Shown here piece after piece: positions 20,050 to 28,803 of a stretch of DNA of 64,000 nucleotides. This stretch comes from CADCTB01 sp963768975 (lineage in GTDB: Bacteria; Actinomycetota; Acidimicrobiia; Acidimicrobiales; AC-14), in contig CAVYKB010000009.1 in the NCBI GenBank assembly GCA_963768975.1, positions 1 to 64,000 of the forward strand. Direction: 5' to 3'. Position 1 is the stretch's first letter; each line of letters opens with the position of its first letter. The notes beneath the pieces were generated by a model that saw only the letters and a list, made by a program, of their open reading frames with translations, made no database searches and was not told the DNA's origin. The position numbers and the translations under genes are program-made.

Positions 20050-20925
20050 ATGCCTGTCGCTGCCGACAACTCCCCCGAGCTGGCCCAGTACTCCAAGCCC
20101 GAACTGCTCGTGACCACCGGCTGGCTGGCCGAGCATCTGAACGACCCCGGTCTCGTCATCGTGGAATCCGACGAGGACGTGCTCCTCTACGACACCGGCC
20201 ACATCCCGGGTGCCATCAAGGTCGACTGGCACCTGGACCTCAACGACCAGGTGACCCGGGACTACGTCGACGGCCAGGGCTTCGCCGACCTCTGCTCCCG
20301 CAACGGGATCAGCCGCGACTCCACCGTCGTGTTCTACGGCGACAACTTCAACTGGTGGGCCGCCTACGCCCTCTGGGTGTTCCGGCTCTTCGGCCACCCC
20401 GACGTCCGCCTGCTCAACGGTGGCCGCATGAAGTGGCTGCAGGAGGGCCGCGACCTGACCACCGACGTCCCCAAGCCCGAACCCACCGACTACCCGGTCG
20501 TCGAGCGCGACGACGCTCCCATCCGGGCCTTCCGTGACGACGTGCTCCAGCACGTCAACCAGGGCGGCAAGCTGGTCGACGTCCGCTCCCCCGGCGAGTA
20601 CTCGGGCGAGCTGCTGCACATGCCGGACTACCCCCAGGAGGGGGCGCTGCGCGGCGGCCACATCCCCGGCGCAGCCAGCAAGCCGTGGAAGATGGCGGCC
20701 AACGACGACGGCACGTTCAAGGACGCCGACGCGCTGCGGGCCATCTACGCGCAGGAGCTGGGCCTCGACCCCGCCGACGACGTAGTCGTCTACTGCCGGA
20801 TCGGTGAGCGCTCCAGCCACACCTGGTTCGTGCTCCAGAACCTCCTCGGGTACCCGACCGTCCGCAACTACGACGGCTCGTGGACCGAGTGGGGCAACCT
20901 GGTCAAGGCGCCCATCGAGAGGTAA
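20050..20925 (+). CDS. Thiosulfate/3-mercaptopyruvate sulfurtransferase (CysA/SseA type)
   Basis: A 291-residue protein of two tandem rhodanese domains. The first (about 15-140) carries FYGDNFNWWAAYALW and lacks a catalytic cysteine; the second holds the active loop CRIGERSSHTW with Cys249. It matches mycobacterial CysA-type thiosulfate sulfurtransferases closely, including the tail DGSWTEWGNLV. The enzyme moves sulfane sulfur from thiosulfate or mercaptopyruvate to an acceptor; the divergent SufE gene suggests a link to cluster assembly or sulfur relay. Cytoplasmic, no signal peptide. A strong ribosome binding site precedes the start, and a long perfect inverted repeat follows the stop. Confidence 0.93.
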   Translation: MPVAADNSPELAQYSKPELLVTTGWLAEHLNDPGLVIVESDEDVLLYDTGHIPGAIKVDWHLDLNDQVTRDYVDGQGFADLCSRNGISRDSTVVFYGDNFNWWAAYALWVFRLFGHPDVRLLNGGRMKWLQEGRDLTTDVPKPEPTDYPVVERDDAPIRAFRDDVLQHVNQGGKLVDVRSPGEYSGELLHMPDYPQEGALRGGHIPGAASKPWKMAANDDGTFKDADALRAIYAQELGLDPADDVVVYCRIGERSSHTWFVLQNLLGYPTVRNYDGSWTEWGNLVKAPIER

Positions 20926-20933
20926 CGGCCCCC

Positions 20934-20972
20934 ACCGGTGACACGTTGGCGCGTGCGCCGCGTGTCACCGGT
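20934..20972 (+). terminator. Perfect 12-bp inverted repeat after sulfurtransferase
   Basis: ACCGGTGACACG at 20934-20945 is exactly repeated in reverse complement at 20961-20972, and the loop itself can pair GGCGC with GCGCC. It begins nine bases after the stop. There is no U tract, as is common for actinobacterial terminators; a protein-binding palindrome is the alternative. Confidence 0.65.
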
Positions 20973-21205
20973 TCCGCCGTACAGGGGGCCGCTGGTCGGG
21001 ACGGGACCACGGGTTGACTGTGCCCTCGTGCCACGCCCGGCGACAAGGGTGCTAGTACCCGTTTTGGCGCGCCCGCGGGTTCGTCGCGTCGGGCTTGACG
21101 CTCGCTTGCAGCCCACCACCCCACCCCCTACCAGCGGCAGTCCAGTGATCTTCAAGCGCACGGTGGCCAACTGCTCGGGTACCCACCCGAGAAAGGACCA
21201 CCGCC

Positions 21206-23887
21206 ATGAGTATGTCCACCGCCGCCGTCACCCGCGGCCGCCGGCTCCTGCGCCGCGCCCCCGGCATCATCGTCGCCCTCGCTCTCCTCCTCTTCCTGTT
21301 CGGCCCCGGGCCGGCGCGCGCCCAGGAGTGCGGGTGCACCGACGTCGGCCCCTACAAGGCGCCGGCCCGCACCTCGCCGGCCGCCCAGGAAATGTCACCC
21401 GACGGCGGCACATTCCGCCTGGAGACGAGCCAGTGGCAGGAGGAGGTGACGCTCTCGGTCAAGCGGGCCGCCACCGGCGCCACCGTGAAGAACTTCTTCA
21501 TCCCCCTGACCCGAGCGGCCTGGGGATTCAGCCCCGACGGCAACCGGTTCATGGTGCGCTACGCGTTCCCCGAGCCGCTGCCGGGGAGCCCCCAGATCGA
21601 CGTGATCGTGCTCTATGACCTGGTCGACAACGAGCAGCTGCACTACACCGAGGTGCCGGCCGGCGCCACAGTGGCGTTCAGCCCGAACGGTCGGTGGTAC
21701 CTCCTCAGCGCCCTCTACGGCCCGAACTGGTCGGCGATCCTGGTGCTCGACGCCGACACCGGCCAGCAGGCGCTGTACGAGGAGATGATCTTCGAGGCGC
21801 CGCCCAGCTCCCCGGGCGACAAGTTCGGCACCATCGGCCTGGGCTTCAGCCCTGACGACGCCGACCGCTCCTTCGTGTGGGCCTACCGCCAGATCGGCGG
21901 CACCGTCCAGCTGACCATGAAGAACCTCGAGACCCGGTCGACGGTTCTCAGCACCCCCGTCGGCGGCAGTTCGTTCTGGCGGTTCAGCCCGTGCGGCGAC
22001 GCCCTCGGCTTCTCGAACCAGACCGACCAGGCCAGCCTGACGGCGACGGTTCACAAGACGGCGAGCAGCGGCCTCCTGGGCACGCCCAAGACCTTCGCAC
22101 CCATCCCTGACCTCCTGACCTTCTCCACGACCCTGGCGAGCCACCGCATCACCGTGGTCGCCGCCGGCACCGGCGTGTCGACGACGGTCGACGTCGCCCC
22201 CAACACTGCGGACACGACGTGCGCCCCGGCGTTGGCGCTCGACCAGATCAGCGTCAGCCCGGCCAGCGTGATCGGCGGCTCGGCGAACGCCACCGGGACG
22301 GTCCGGCTGAACGCGACTGCAACCGGCTCATTCACCGTCGCGCTGTCGAGCAGCGACGCCGCGGCGGCGACGGTGCCGGCGTCGGTCAGCGTGGCCGCCG
22401 GCGCCCAGACCGCGACCTTCACCATCACGTCCAAGGCGGTCACCACCGCCAAGAACCCCACCATCAGCGCCACTGCCGGCGGCGTGACGAAGACGGCGAC
22501 CCTGACCGTCAACCCATCGCCGGTCCCGGGCGTCTCGGCCCTGACTGTGAGCCCGACCCGCCTCGACGCCGGCCAGCCGGCAAGTGGCACGGTGACGCTG
22601 GCCAACTCCTCCACGTCGGCCACCACGGTGACCCTTGCGAGCAATCTGCCCGCCGCGGCCTCGGTCCCCGCCACGGTGACCGTCCCCGCCGGCCAGACGA
22701 CCGCCACCTTCCCGGTCACCACGGCCACGGTGCCGGTCGACTCGAGGGCCACGATCACCGCCACCTCCGGAGGCATCTCGCGGACTGCCACACTGACCGT
22801 GCTCACGACCAACCGCACCTGTGAGGCGGGCACGTCCGACCCCGGCACCGAGACGCTGCGGACCCGTGCCTTCGCCGCCTACGACGACAACGGGCGCAAC
22901 GCCGACTGCGCCATGCCCGTGGAGTTCGGCAACGGCATCACCGTCGGCGCGGGCACCACCGGCCTGCCCGCCGGCACGCCGGTGGCGCTGAAGGTCAACC
23001 TCCGCTTCGACGGGTCCGTCCACACCAACCCGCCGGTGAACGCCGGCGGCACCCTTGCCGACGGGTCGAGCGTGTACTCGATCGTGGAGGACAGCGTGCC
23101 GGACAACGGCGAGGGCTTCCCGCAGTTGGTGCGATTCACGGCCGACTACGTGCTCCAGCAGTACGGGTTCAACCCCAACGGCCTCAACTACTACGAGGAC
23201 TGGAACTGGACCCTGTTCAGCAACGGCAGCGACATCCAGGAGGCCGACCATTACGCCGAGGGCTCCTTCGACGGGCCGCGGTCCATGGTGGGCGACACCG
23301 GCACCCTGACGGCGACCTACTGGACGACCGTCGGCGCCCACCTGGCCCTCGAAGGCCGGGTCTCGACCGTGGCCAGCGCCTACGGCGCCGGCTCGGCTGC
23401 GGTGGCCGACTTCTCGAACACCTTCAAGGCGTCGACCACGCCGGCCCCCGGTTTCGAGGGCCTCTCCCTCACCTACGACGTCGGTGGCGAGCCGGCGAAC
23501 CTCCCGCCGGCGTGCGCCGACGGCAGCGCCTCCACGCCGGCGGGAACGGCACTCACGTCCGCCGTGGCGTGTGTCGACCCCGAGGGTGCGCCCCTCGCCT
23601 ACACGGTGGAGAGCGGCCCCAGCCACGGGACGCTGTCGCCCATCTCCGCCGGCGGTGGCTTCACCTACACCCCGGCCGCGGGCTACTCCGGCCCCGACTC
23701 CTTCACCTTCGCCGCCGGCGACGGCACCCACAGCTCGGCGGTCGCCACCTTCGCCATCACGGTGACGGGCAGTGGGTCACCGACCACGAAGGACCAGTGC
23801 AAGGACGGTGGGTGGCAGCGGTTCACCAACCCCAACTTCCGCAACCAGGGTGACTGCGTGAGCTTCGTGTCGACCGGCAAGAACTGA
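21206..23887 (+). CDS. Large secreted Ig-like/cadherin-like surface protein
   Basis: An 893-residue protein. Arg-rich residues 9-17 followed by IIVALALLLFLFG and ARAQE form a Sec signal peptide with cleavage near residue 40. Residues 60-340 contain WGFSPDGN, VAFSPNGRW and LGFSPDD, the repeat style of TolB/WD40-like propellers. Two Ig-like repeats follow (residues ~345-440 and ~445-535), each ending in TATLTV. A cysteine-containing domain and a bacterial cadherin-like repeat (FTYTPAAGYSGPDSFTF) come next. The last ~30 residues (KDQCKDGGWQ, NQGDCVSF) are a motif I know from the C-termini of many actinobacterial secreted proteins. AAAGGA lies upstream of the start. Likely exported and adhesive or structural; exact role unknown. 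Confidence 0.8.
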   Translation: MSMSTAAVTRGRRLLRRAPGIIVALALLLFLFGPGPARAQECGCTDVGPYKAPARTSPAAQEMSPDGGTFRLETSQWQEEVTLSVKRAATGATVKNFFIPLTRAAWGFSPDGNRFMVRYAFPEPLPGSPQIDVIVLYDLVDNEQLHYTEVPAGATVAFSPNGRWYLLSALYGPNWSAILVLDADTGQQALYEEMIFEAPPSSPGDKFGTIGLGFSPDDADRSFVWAYRQIGGTVQLTMKNLETRSTVLSTPVGGSSFWRFSPCGDALGFSNQTDQASLTATVHKTASSGLLGTPKTFAPIPDLLTFSTTLASHRITVVAAGTGVSTTVDVAPNTADTTCAPALALDQISVSPASVIGGSANATGTVRLNATATGSFTVALSSSDAAAATVPASVSVAAGAQTATFTITSKAVTTAKNPTISATAGGVTKTATLTVNPSPVPGVSALTVSPTRLDAGQPASGTVTLANSSTSATTVTLASNLPAAASVPATVTVPAGQTTATFPVTTATVPVDSRATITATSGGISRTATLTVLTTNRTCEAGTSDPGTETLRTRAFAAYDDNGRNADCAMPVEFGNGITVGAGTTGLPAGTPVALKVNLRFDGSVHTNPPVNAGGTLADGSSVYSIVEDSVPDNGEGFPQLVRFTADYVLQQYGFNPNGLNYYEDWNWTLFSNGSDIQEADHYAEGSFDGPRSMVGDTGTLTATYWTTVGAHLALEGRVSTVASAYGAGSAAVADFSNTFKASTTPAPGFEGLSLTYDVGGEPANLPPACADGSASTPAGTALTSAVACVDPEGAPLAYTVESGPSHGTLSPISAGGGFTYTPAAGYSGPDSFTFAAGDGTHSSAVATFAITVTGSGSPTTKDQCKDGGWQRFTNPNFRNQGDCVSFVSTGKN

Positions 23888-23936
23888 GCAGCGGCAAGAG
23901 CTGAGCGCCGGCGGCAATCGTCGAGCGACGGGTATG

Positions 23937-23971
23937 GGGCCCGGGTGGAGCGTGAGCGTTCACCCGGGCCC
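23937..23971. terminator. Bidirectional terminator hairpin
   Basis: GGGCCCGGGTG at 23937-23947 pairs perfectly with CACCCGGGCCC at 23961-23971 across a 13-base loop. It sits between two convergent genes, 50 bases after one stop and 15 bases from the other, as expected for a shared terminator. Confidence 0.75.
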
Positions 23972-23986
23972 TCGCCCGCGGCGCCG

Positions 23987-25096
23987 TCAGGGCTCGAGGC
24001 GGTAACCCCGACCGGGTACGGCCACCAGGGCGGCACCGGCCGCGCCGAGCCGGGGGCGCAGGCGGGCCACGGCCACCTCCACGGCGTGCGGGTCGGCGCC
24101 GGTGGAGCGCCACATCTCGCGCACCAGCGCCGGCCGGGAGACGACGGACCCCGGCCGGGTGGCGAGCGCGTCGAGGAGTGCCCGCTCGCGGGAGTTGAGG
24201 CGGACTCGATCCTCGCCCACCATGGCCACCAGGCCCTGGAGGATGACGTCGACGCCGGCCATCGGCACCGTGCGCCGGTCGCTCGCCAACCGCTGTGACA
24301 GCGACCGCACCATGAGCCCCAGGCGGCCGACGTCGGGGACCAGGGGAGCGAGGATGCCGGCGTCGGTCGCGCCCCGGGCGCACACCGGCCCGACGCAGGC
24401 CGCGACAAGACCCTCGTGGTTGAACGCGTCGAGAAGGGCATCGGCGACGCCGGCCTCGGCCGCCAGCACGAACAGGTTCGTGACCGCCGGTGCGGCGGTG
24501 AAGGTGATGGCGTGGAGCCGGCCGTCGATGGCCGCCTGAGCCAGGCGCAGGGCCGGCGTCGGGTCGTCCGGGGTCCGCCACTGGTAGACGGGCACCTCGA
24601 CGACGGTGGCGCCGGCGCCGGCCAGCGCGCCGATGACCTCCGGCGCCGGCATGCCGTAGAGCTGTACCGCCACCCGGGCGCCGGCGATCGGCTCGGCCAG
24701 GAGGTGGCTCAGCAGCTGGTCCATCTGCTCGTTGGCCGCGCTGGCCCACACCGCCAGGCCGGCGGCCTGCACCGCCGCCGCCGCCTTCGGCCCCCGGGCG
24801 ACGATCCTCGTGCCGGCCAGCGCATCGAGCAGGGCGTCGCCCAGGCCCCAGACCTGGGCGGCCTCGAACCAGGCCCGGATGCCGATCCCGGTGGTGGCCG
24901 CCAAGTAGTCGGGCGGCACGTCGATCAGCTCGATTGTGGCCGCGCGCAGGGTGTCGTCATTGGCCAGGTAGGCCGTCTCGATCGACGGACCGAGGACGAC
25001 CACGGCCCCTCGCCGGCGCAGCAGCTCGGCCTGCTCCGACGCCCTGCGGTCGGCGGTCACGCCCACCACGAATCCGTCGAGGGGGCCAGCAGTCAT
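23987..25096 (-). CDS. Uroporphyrinogen-III synthase domain fused to winged-helix DNA-binding domain
   Basis: A 369-residue protein. Residues 1-265 follow the HemD fold: FVVGVTADRRASEQAELLRRRGA at the start, ITFTAAPAVTNLFVLA in the second half. Residues 270-369 are an OmpR/PhoB-type winged helix (LNSRERALLDALATRPGSVV, VEVAVARLRPRLG, VPGRGYRL). This fusion is known in actinobacteria beside nitrate/nitrite assimilation genes, where it acts as a regulator rather than a heme enzyme. Here it is divergent from a nitrate-type ABC transporter, which fits that role. I chose ATG 25096; an upstream ATG at 25201 would add unlikely residues and cover the divergent promoter. Confidence 0.88.
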   Translation of the reverse strand: MTAGPLDGFVVGVTADRRASEQAELLRRRGAVVVLGPSIETAYLANDDTLRAATIELIDVPPDYLAATTGIGIRAWFEAAQVWGLGDALLDALAGTRIVARGPKAAAAVQAAGLAVWASAANEQMDQLLSHLLAEPIAGARVAVQLYGMPAPEVIGALAGAGATVVEVPVYQWRTPDDPTPALRLAQAAIDGRLHAITFTAAPAVTNLFVLAAEAGVADALLDAFNHEGLVAACVGPVCARGATDAGILAPLVPDVGRLGLMVRSLSQRLASDRRTVPMAGVDVILQGLVAMVGEDRVRLNSRERALLDALATRPGSVVSRPALVREMWRSTGADPHAVEVAVARLRPRLGAAGAALVAVPGRGYRLEP

Positions 25097-25257
25097 CGGC
25101 CCCAAGCATGGATGCGCCGTATGTCGGGGAGCCTGCGGCGCTGTGAACATCGTGTGACAGTCCGCTCTCAGGCGCCGGCGGCGGGGTGGGGGAAACGTCA
25201 TCCGCCGGACACCGGGGGGAAACTGCGCCTTCTCCGGACCCTCGTACCGTCGCCCTC
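25097..25257. promoter_or_regulatory. Divergent promoter region, regulator / ABC transporter
   Basis: 161 bases between divergent starts. It contains TGTGAACATCGTGTGACA near 25142-25160, two GGGGGAAAC copies (near 25190 and 25215) and GTCAT-n6-GACAC at 25197-25212, the last loosely like GlnR half-sites. The transporter gene has no Shine-Dalgarno, so a leaderless transcript is possible. The operator assignments are guesses. Confidence 0.35.
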
Positions 25258-26517
25258 ATGGATCGAAGAACGTTTCTCCGGCTGGCGGGGCTGGCTGCGG
25301 CGGTGCCGCCGGTCGGAGCCCTGCTGGGCGCATGCGGCAACCCTCCGGTCGAAGGCGGGTCGTCGACGCCGGCGGCCCAGACCGGGAGCACCGTCGCCGG
25401 CGGCAGCACCAACCGAAAGGTGCGGCTCGGCTTCATCGCCCTGACCGACTGCGCGTCGATCGTCATGGCCAAGGAGCTGGGCTACTTCGCCGAGCGGGGA
25501 CTCGACGTCTCAGTAGAGAAGCAGGCGTCCTGGGCTGCCACCCGGGACAACCTCCTCAACAACGAGATCGACGGCGGCCACGTCCTGTCGAGCATGCCGT
25601 TCTCGGTGGCGACCGGCATCGGCGGCACGGGCGCCCGCTCCCTGCGGATCGCCATGATGCTGAACAACAACGGCCAGGCCATCAGCCTCTCAAAGGACTA
25701 CGCGGGTGTCGGCTATGGCGATCTCGACAAGCTCCGTACCGCGTTCCAAGGCAAGGCCCCGACATTGGCCGGGACCTTTCCCGGGGGAACCCACGACACG
25801 TGGCTGCGGTACTGGCTGAAGGCGGCCAAGGTCGACTCCTCAAACGTGAAGCTCATCACCATCCCGCCGGCGCAGATGGTGGCCAACATGAAGGTCAGTG
25901 CCATGGACGGCTTCTGTGTCGGCGAGCCGTGGGGTGCGCAGACCGTCGCTCAGAATGTTGGTTTCACCCACATCAACACCCAGGACATCTGGAAACATCA
26001 CCCGGAGAAGGCCCTGGTGGTGACGGAGAAGTTCGCCACCGAGCGGCCCGATGTGCTCATGGACGTGATGGGCGCGGTCCTGAAGGCCAGCAAGTGGCTC
26101 GACGACCTGGCCAACCGCAAGAAGGCGGCGGAGACCGTCGGCGCGGCCTCGTACGTGAACGCGCCCCCTTCGGAGATCGAAGGCCGGATGCTGGGCCAGT
26201 ACGACCTCGGGTCGAACATGGGGCCGAGGACCTACTCCGACGATTACATGGTCTTCCATCGCAACGGGGCTGTGAACGCGCCACGCCGTGGCCACGGCAT
26301 CTGGTGGATGACGCAGTACCGGCGCTTCGGCTTACTCAAGGACGACCCGCCATACCAGGAGCTTGTCGACGCCCTGATCCTCCGCGACGTCTACGAGAAG
26401 GTGGCGGCCAAGGAGGGAATCGACGTCCCGGACGACGACATGAAGCCCTTTCACATCAAGCTCGACAACACCACCTTCGACCCGAGGAAGCCGCTCGAGG
26501 AGGCCAGCCGCGTATGA
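25258..26517 (+). CDS. NrtA/SsuA-type ABC transporter substrate-binding lipoprotein
   Basis: A 419-residue protein. The N-terminus has a twin-arginine motif (RRTFLRLAG) and a lipobox ending LLGAC, so it is probably an exported lipoprotein. The body matches the NrtA/TauA/SsuA family: RLGFIALTDCASIVMAKELGYF near residue 60, LNNEIDGGHVLSSMPFSV, and FCVGEPWGAQ, which is typical of nitrate-binding members. Stop overlaps the next start (ATGA). With the permease and ATPase it forms a complete importer; nitrate or nitrite is the likely substrate, inferred from NrtA-like motifs and the adjacent HemD-type regulator. No nitrate reductase is in the window. Confidence 0.87.
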   Translation: MDRRTFLRLAGLAAAVPPVGALLGACGNPPVEGGSSTPAAQTGSTVAGGSTNRKVRLGFIALTDCASIVMAKELGYFAERGLDVSVEKQASWAATRDNLLNNEIDGGHVLSSMPFSVATGIGGTGARSLRIAMMLNNNGQAISLSKDYAGVGYGDLDKLRTAFQGKAPTLAGTFPGGTHDTWLRYWLKAAKVDSSNVKLITIPPAQMVANMKVSAMDGFCVGEPWGAQTVAQNVGFTHINTQDIWKHHPEKALVVTEKFATERPDVLMDVMGAVLKASKWLDDLANRKKAAETVGAASYVNAPPSEIEGRMLGQYDLGSNMGPRTYSDDYMVFHRNGAVNAPRRGHGIWWMTQYRRFGLLKDDPPYQELVDALILRDVYEKVAAKEGIDVPDDDMKPFHIKLDNTTFDPRKPLEEASRV

Positions 26518-27374
26518 CCATCGTGCATCCCACCCCCACCGAGGCCGAGGCGCGCTCCGGCGGGACGCCACAAGCGCCTCAGCCGCCGGCGAAGAAGAAG
26601 GCCGGCGGGCGCCTCGTACGCCTCGTCTCGAGCATCGGGTGGGCGTCGGTCGGTGTGGCCGTCTTCGTCGCCATCTGGGCGCTCGTCGCCCGCAGCTCAC
26701 CCGACCTGCCGACGCCGGCCGAGGGCTTCGCCGCACTGCGAAAGCTGCTCCGGTACCCGTTCTACGACCTCGGGCCGAACGACAAGGGCATCGGCCGCCA
26801 GCTCGGCGTCTCGCTGGTCAAGGTGTTCAAGGGCTTCGCCCTGGCCACGCTCGTGGGCGTGCCGCTGGGCTTCCTCATGGGCGGCAGCAAGCGGGCGTGG
26901 GCGGCGGTGAACCCGGTCGTCCAGATCCTCCGCCCGGTGTCGCCGCTGGCCTGGTTCCCGATCGGCCTCGTCGTCCTGAAGGACGTGCGCAGCGCAGCGG
27001 TGTTCGTGATCTTCATCACCTCGCTGTGGCCGACGGTCATCAACACCGCGGCCGGCGCCGCCTCGGTCCCGATGGACCAGCGCAACGTGGCCCGGGTCTT
27101 CAAGTTCGGCCGCCTGGCCTACATCCGCCACGTGGTGATCCCCCACAGCCTGCCCTCGATCATCACCGGAATGCGGCTGTCGATGGGGATCGCCTGGATG
27201 GTGATCGTCGCCGCCGAGATGCTGGCCGGCAACACCGGCATCGGGTACTTCGTCTGGAACTCCTACAACGGCGGCAGCCTGGCCTACGTGATCTCCGCCA
27301 TCGTGCTGATCGGCGCGGTAGGCGTCTTGCTCGACACCATGTTCATGCGACTGGCCCGGAAGGCGGCTGCGTAA
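26514..27374 (+). CDS. ABC transporter permease (NrtB type)
   Basis: A 286-residue inner-membrane protein. A proline-rich cytoplasmic N-terminus is followed by five to six membrane segments, starting with WASVGVAVFVAIWALVA at about residue 45. The ATPase-coupling EAA-like loop lies at NVARVFKFGRLAYIRHVVIP, and LAWFPIGLVVL resembles NrtB/SsuC permeases. It overlaps the preceding gene by four bases and the following one by one base, so expression is translationally coupled. Confidence 0.9.
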   Translation: MTIVHPTPTEAEARSGGTPQAPQPPAKKKAGGRLVRLVSSIGWASVGVAVFVAIWALVARSSPDLPTPAEGFAALRKLLRYPFYDLGPNDKGIGRQLGVSLVKVFKGFALATLVGVPLGFLMGGSKRAWAAVNPVVQILRPVSPLAWFPIGLVVLKDVRSAAVFVIFITSLWPTVINTAAGAASVPMDQRNVARVFKFGRLAYIRHVVIPHSLPSIITGMRLSMGIAWMVIVAAEMLAGNTGIGYFVWNSYNGGSLAYVISAIVLIGAVGVLLDTMFMRLARKAAA

Positions 27375-28144
27375 TGCTCGATCTCAAAGGTGTATGGAAG
27401 TCGTTCAACGGTCAGGACGTTTTGCGGGGCGTAGACCTGACGATCGGCCAAGGTGAGTTCGTCTCCTTCATCGGCCATTCCGGCTGCGGCAAGTCGACCC
27501 TTCTGAACGTGGTCGGCGGCCTGCTCGAGGCTGATTCGGGCGAGGTCGACCTTGACGGCAAGGTGATCACCGGGCCGGGCCCCGACCGGGCCATGGTGTT
27601 CCAGAACTACTCGCTGCTGCCCAGACTCAGCCTGTTGGCCAACGTGCGGGAGGCGGCCCGTGCCGCCCGCCCCGAGCGCAAGGCCGCCGTGACCGACGAG
27701 ATCGTCGAGCGCTATCTCCGCGCCGTGAGCCTCTGGGAGCACAAGGACAAGAAGCCGGCCCAGGTTTCCGGCGGCATGCAGCAGCGGACGGCGGTGGCCC
27801 GGGCCTTCGCCGTGTCGCCCCGCCTGCTACTGCTCGACGAGCCGTTCGGCGCACTCGACGCGTTGACCCGGGCCCGCCTGCAGCAGCAGCTCATCGAGCT
27901 GTGGCAGCACGAGTCGGAGACCGAGACGGTGCTGATGGTCACCCACGGCATCGACGAGGCCATCCTGCTAGCTGACCGCATCGTGGTCATGGCCAACCCG
28001 CCCAGCCCGTCGATCCTCGACGTCATCCCCGTCGACCTGCCCCGGCCTCGGGACCGCACGTCGGTGATCGACCGGCCGGCGTTCCGCATGGTGCAGGAGC
28101 GGCTGATGGCGCTGCTGAGCGCCGAGGAGGCGGCGGCGGCTTAA
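27374..28144 (+). CDS. ABC transporter ATP-binding protein (NrtC/D type)
   Basis: A 256-residue ATPase. Walker A is GHSGCGKST (residues ~36-44), the Q-loop FQNYSLLP, the signature VSGGMQQR (GM in place of the usual GQ), Walker B LLLLDEPFGALD, and the switch histidine THGIDEA. Start ATG overlaps the permease stop (TAATG). It ends 15 bases before the convergent Hsp20 gene with no room for a separate terminator. Confidence 0.92.
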   Translation: MLDLKGVWKSFNGQDVLRGVDLTIGQGEFVSFIGHSGCGKSTLLNVVGGLLEADSGEVDLDGKVITGPGPDRAMVFQNYSLLPRLSLLANVREAARAARPERKAAVTDEIVERYLRAVSLWEHKDKKPAQVSGGMQQRTAVARAFAVSPRLLLLDEPFGALDALTRARLQQQLIELWQHESETETVLMVTHGIDEAILLADRIVVMANPPSPSILDVIPVDLPRPRDRTSVIDRPAFRMVQERLMALLSAEEAAAA

Positions 28145-28159
28145 CTGCCCGGCGCCCGT

Positions 28160-28654
28160 CTAGCTGGTGTGGCCGGCGGTCTCGGGCCGTACGACAACTT
28201 TGCCGTCACGGCCTTGGCCGCGCTCGATGCGGAGGGCGAGCTGGCCGTTGCCGAAGGTGGCCGACGCCGGCCCCCCGAAGCCCTCGGGCACGGTCACCAT
28301 CCGCTCGTAGGGGCCGTAGTGCCACTCGTGGCTGAGGTAGTCCTTCTCGGCCGGCGTCCGCTCGGCGGCGTTGACGTGCACCCGGGTGTCCTCGATGTCG
28401 ATGGTGATGTCGTCGGCCATCACGCCGGGGAGGGGCATGACCAGGACGACCGCGCCGTCGGTCTCGTACATGTTGACCGGCACCCGCCTCGGCTCGTAGT
28501 CGGTCAGGCCAGTGGGCGGCGTGTCGGGGTGCGGCCACTCGCCGCTTCCCTGGCGGTTCCCGGGGCCGGAGGGCTGCTGCGACGCCTGCTGGACGCCGTC
28601 GCCGGTCTCCACCGGCTCGGCGCGGACGGCCTTGGGGACGGTCGTGTCACTCAT
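28160..28654 (-). CDS. Hsp20 small heat-shock protein
   Basis: A 164-residue protein with an alpha-crystallin domain at about 60-155: VPVNMYETDGAVVLVMPLPG, VHVNAAERTP, GPYERMVTVPEGF and the C-terminal FGNGQLALRI. Small heat-shock proteins bind unfolding proteins and hold them for refolding. The N-terminus is polar and Gln/Pro-rich. The frame is open further upstream, where an ATG at 28781 would add a hydrophobic segment (ITLLLPAGIGAAAM) and a basic stretch; neither start has a good ribosome site, so a membrane-anchored longer form cannot be excluded. Last gene of a seven-gene co-directional run. Confidence 0.85.
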   Translation of the reverse strand: MSDTTVPKAVRAEPVETGDGVQQASQQPSGPGNRQGSGEWPHPDTPPTGLTDYEPRRVPVNMYETDGAVVLVMPLPGVMADDITIDIEDTRVHVNAAERTPAEKDYLSHEWHYGPYERMVTVPEGFGGPASATFGNGQLALRIERGQGRDGKVVVRPETAGHTS

Positions 28655-28803
28655 GGACCGGGATCTACCCGGGCCGGCGTCCCGTCTACCGTTGGCCGCG
28701 GCTGACGATCGCCGCCGCGACCGGGTGGCCATGGCCGCTGCGCCGATGCCGGCGGGGAGGAGCAAGGTGATCAGCGCCATGAGCCCCCGGGCGCGCCAGC
28801 CGG

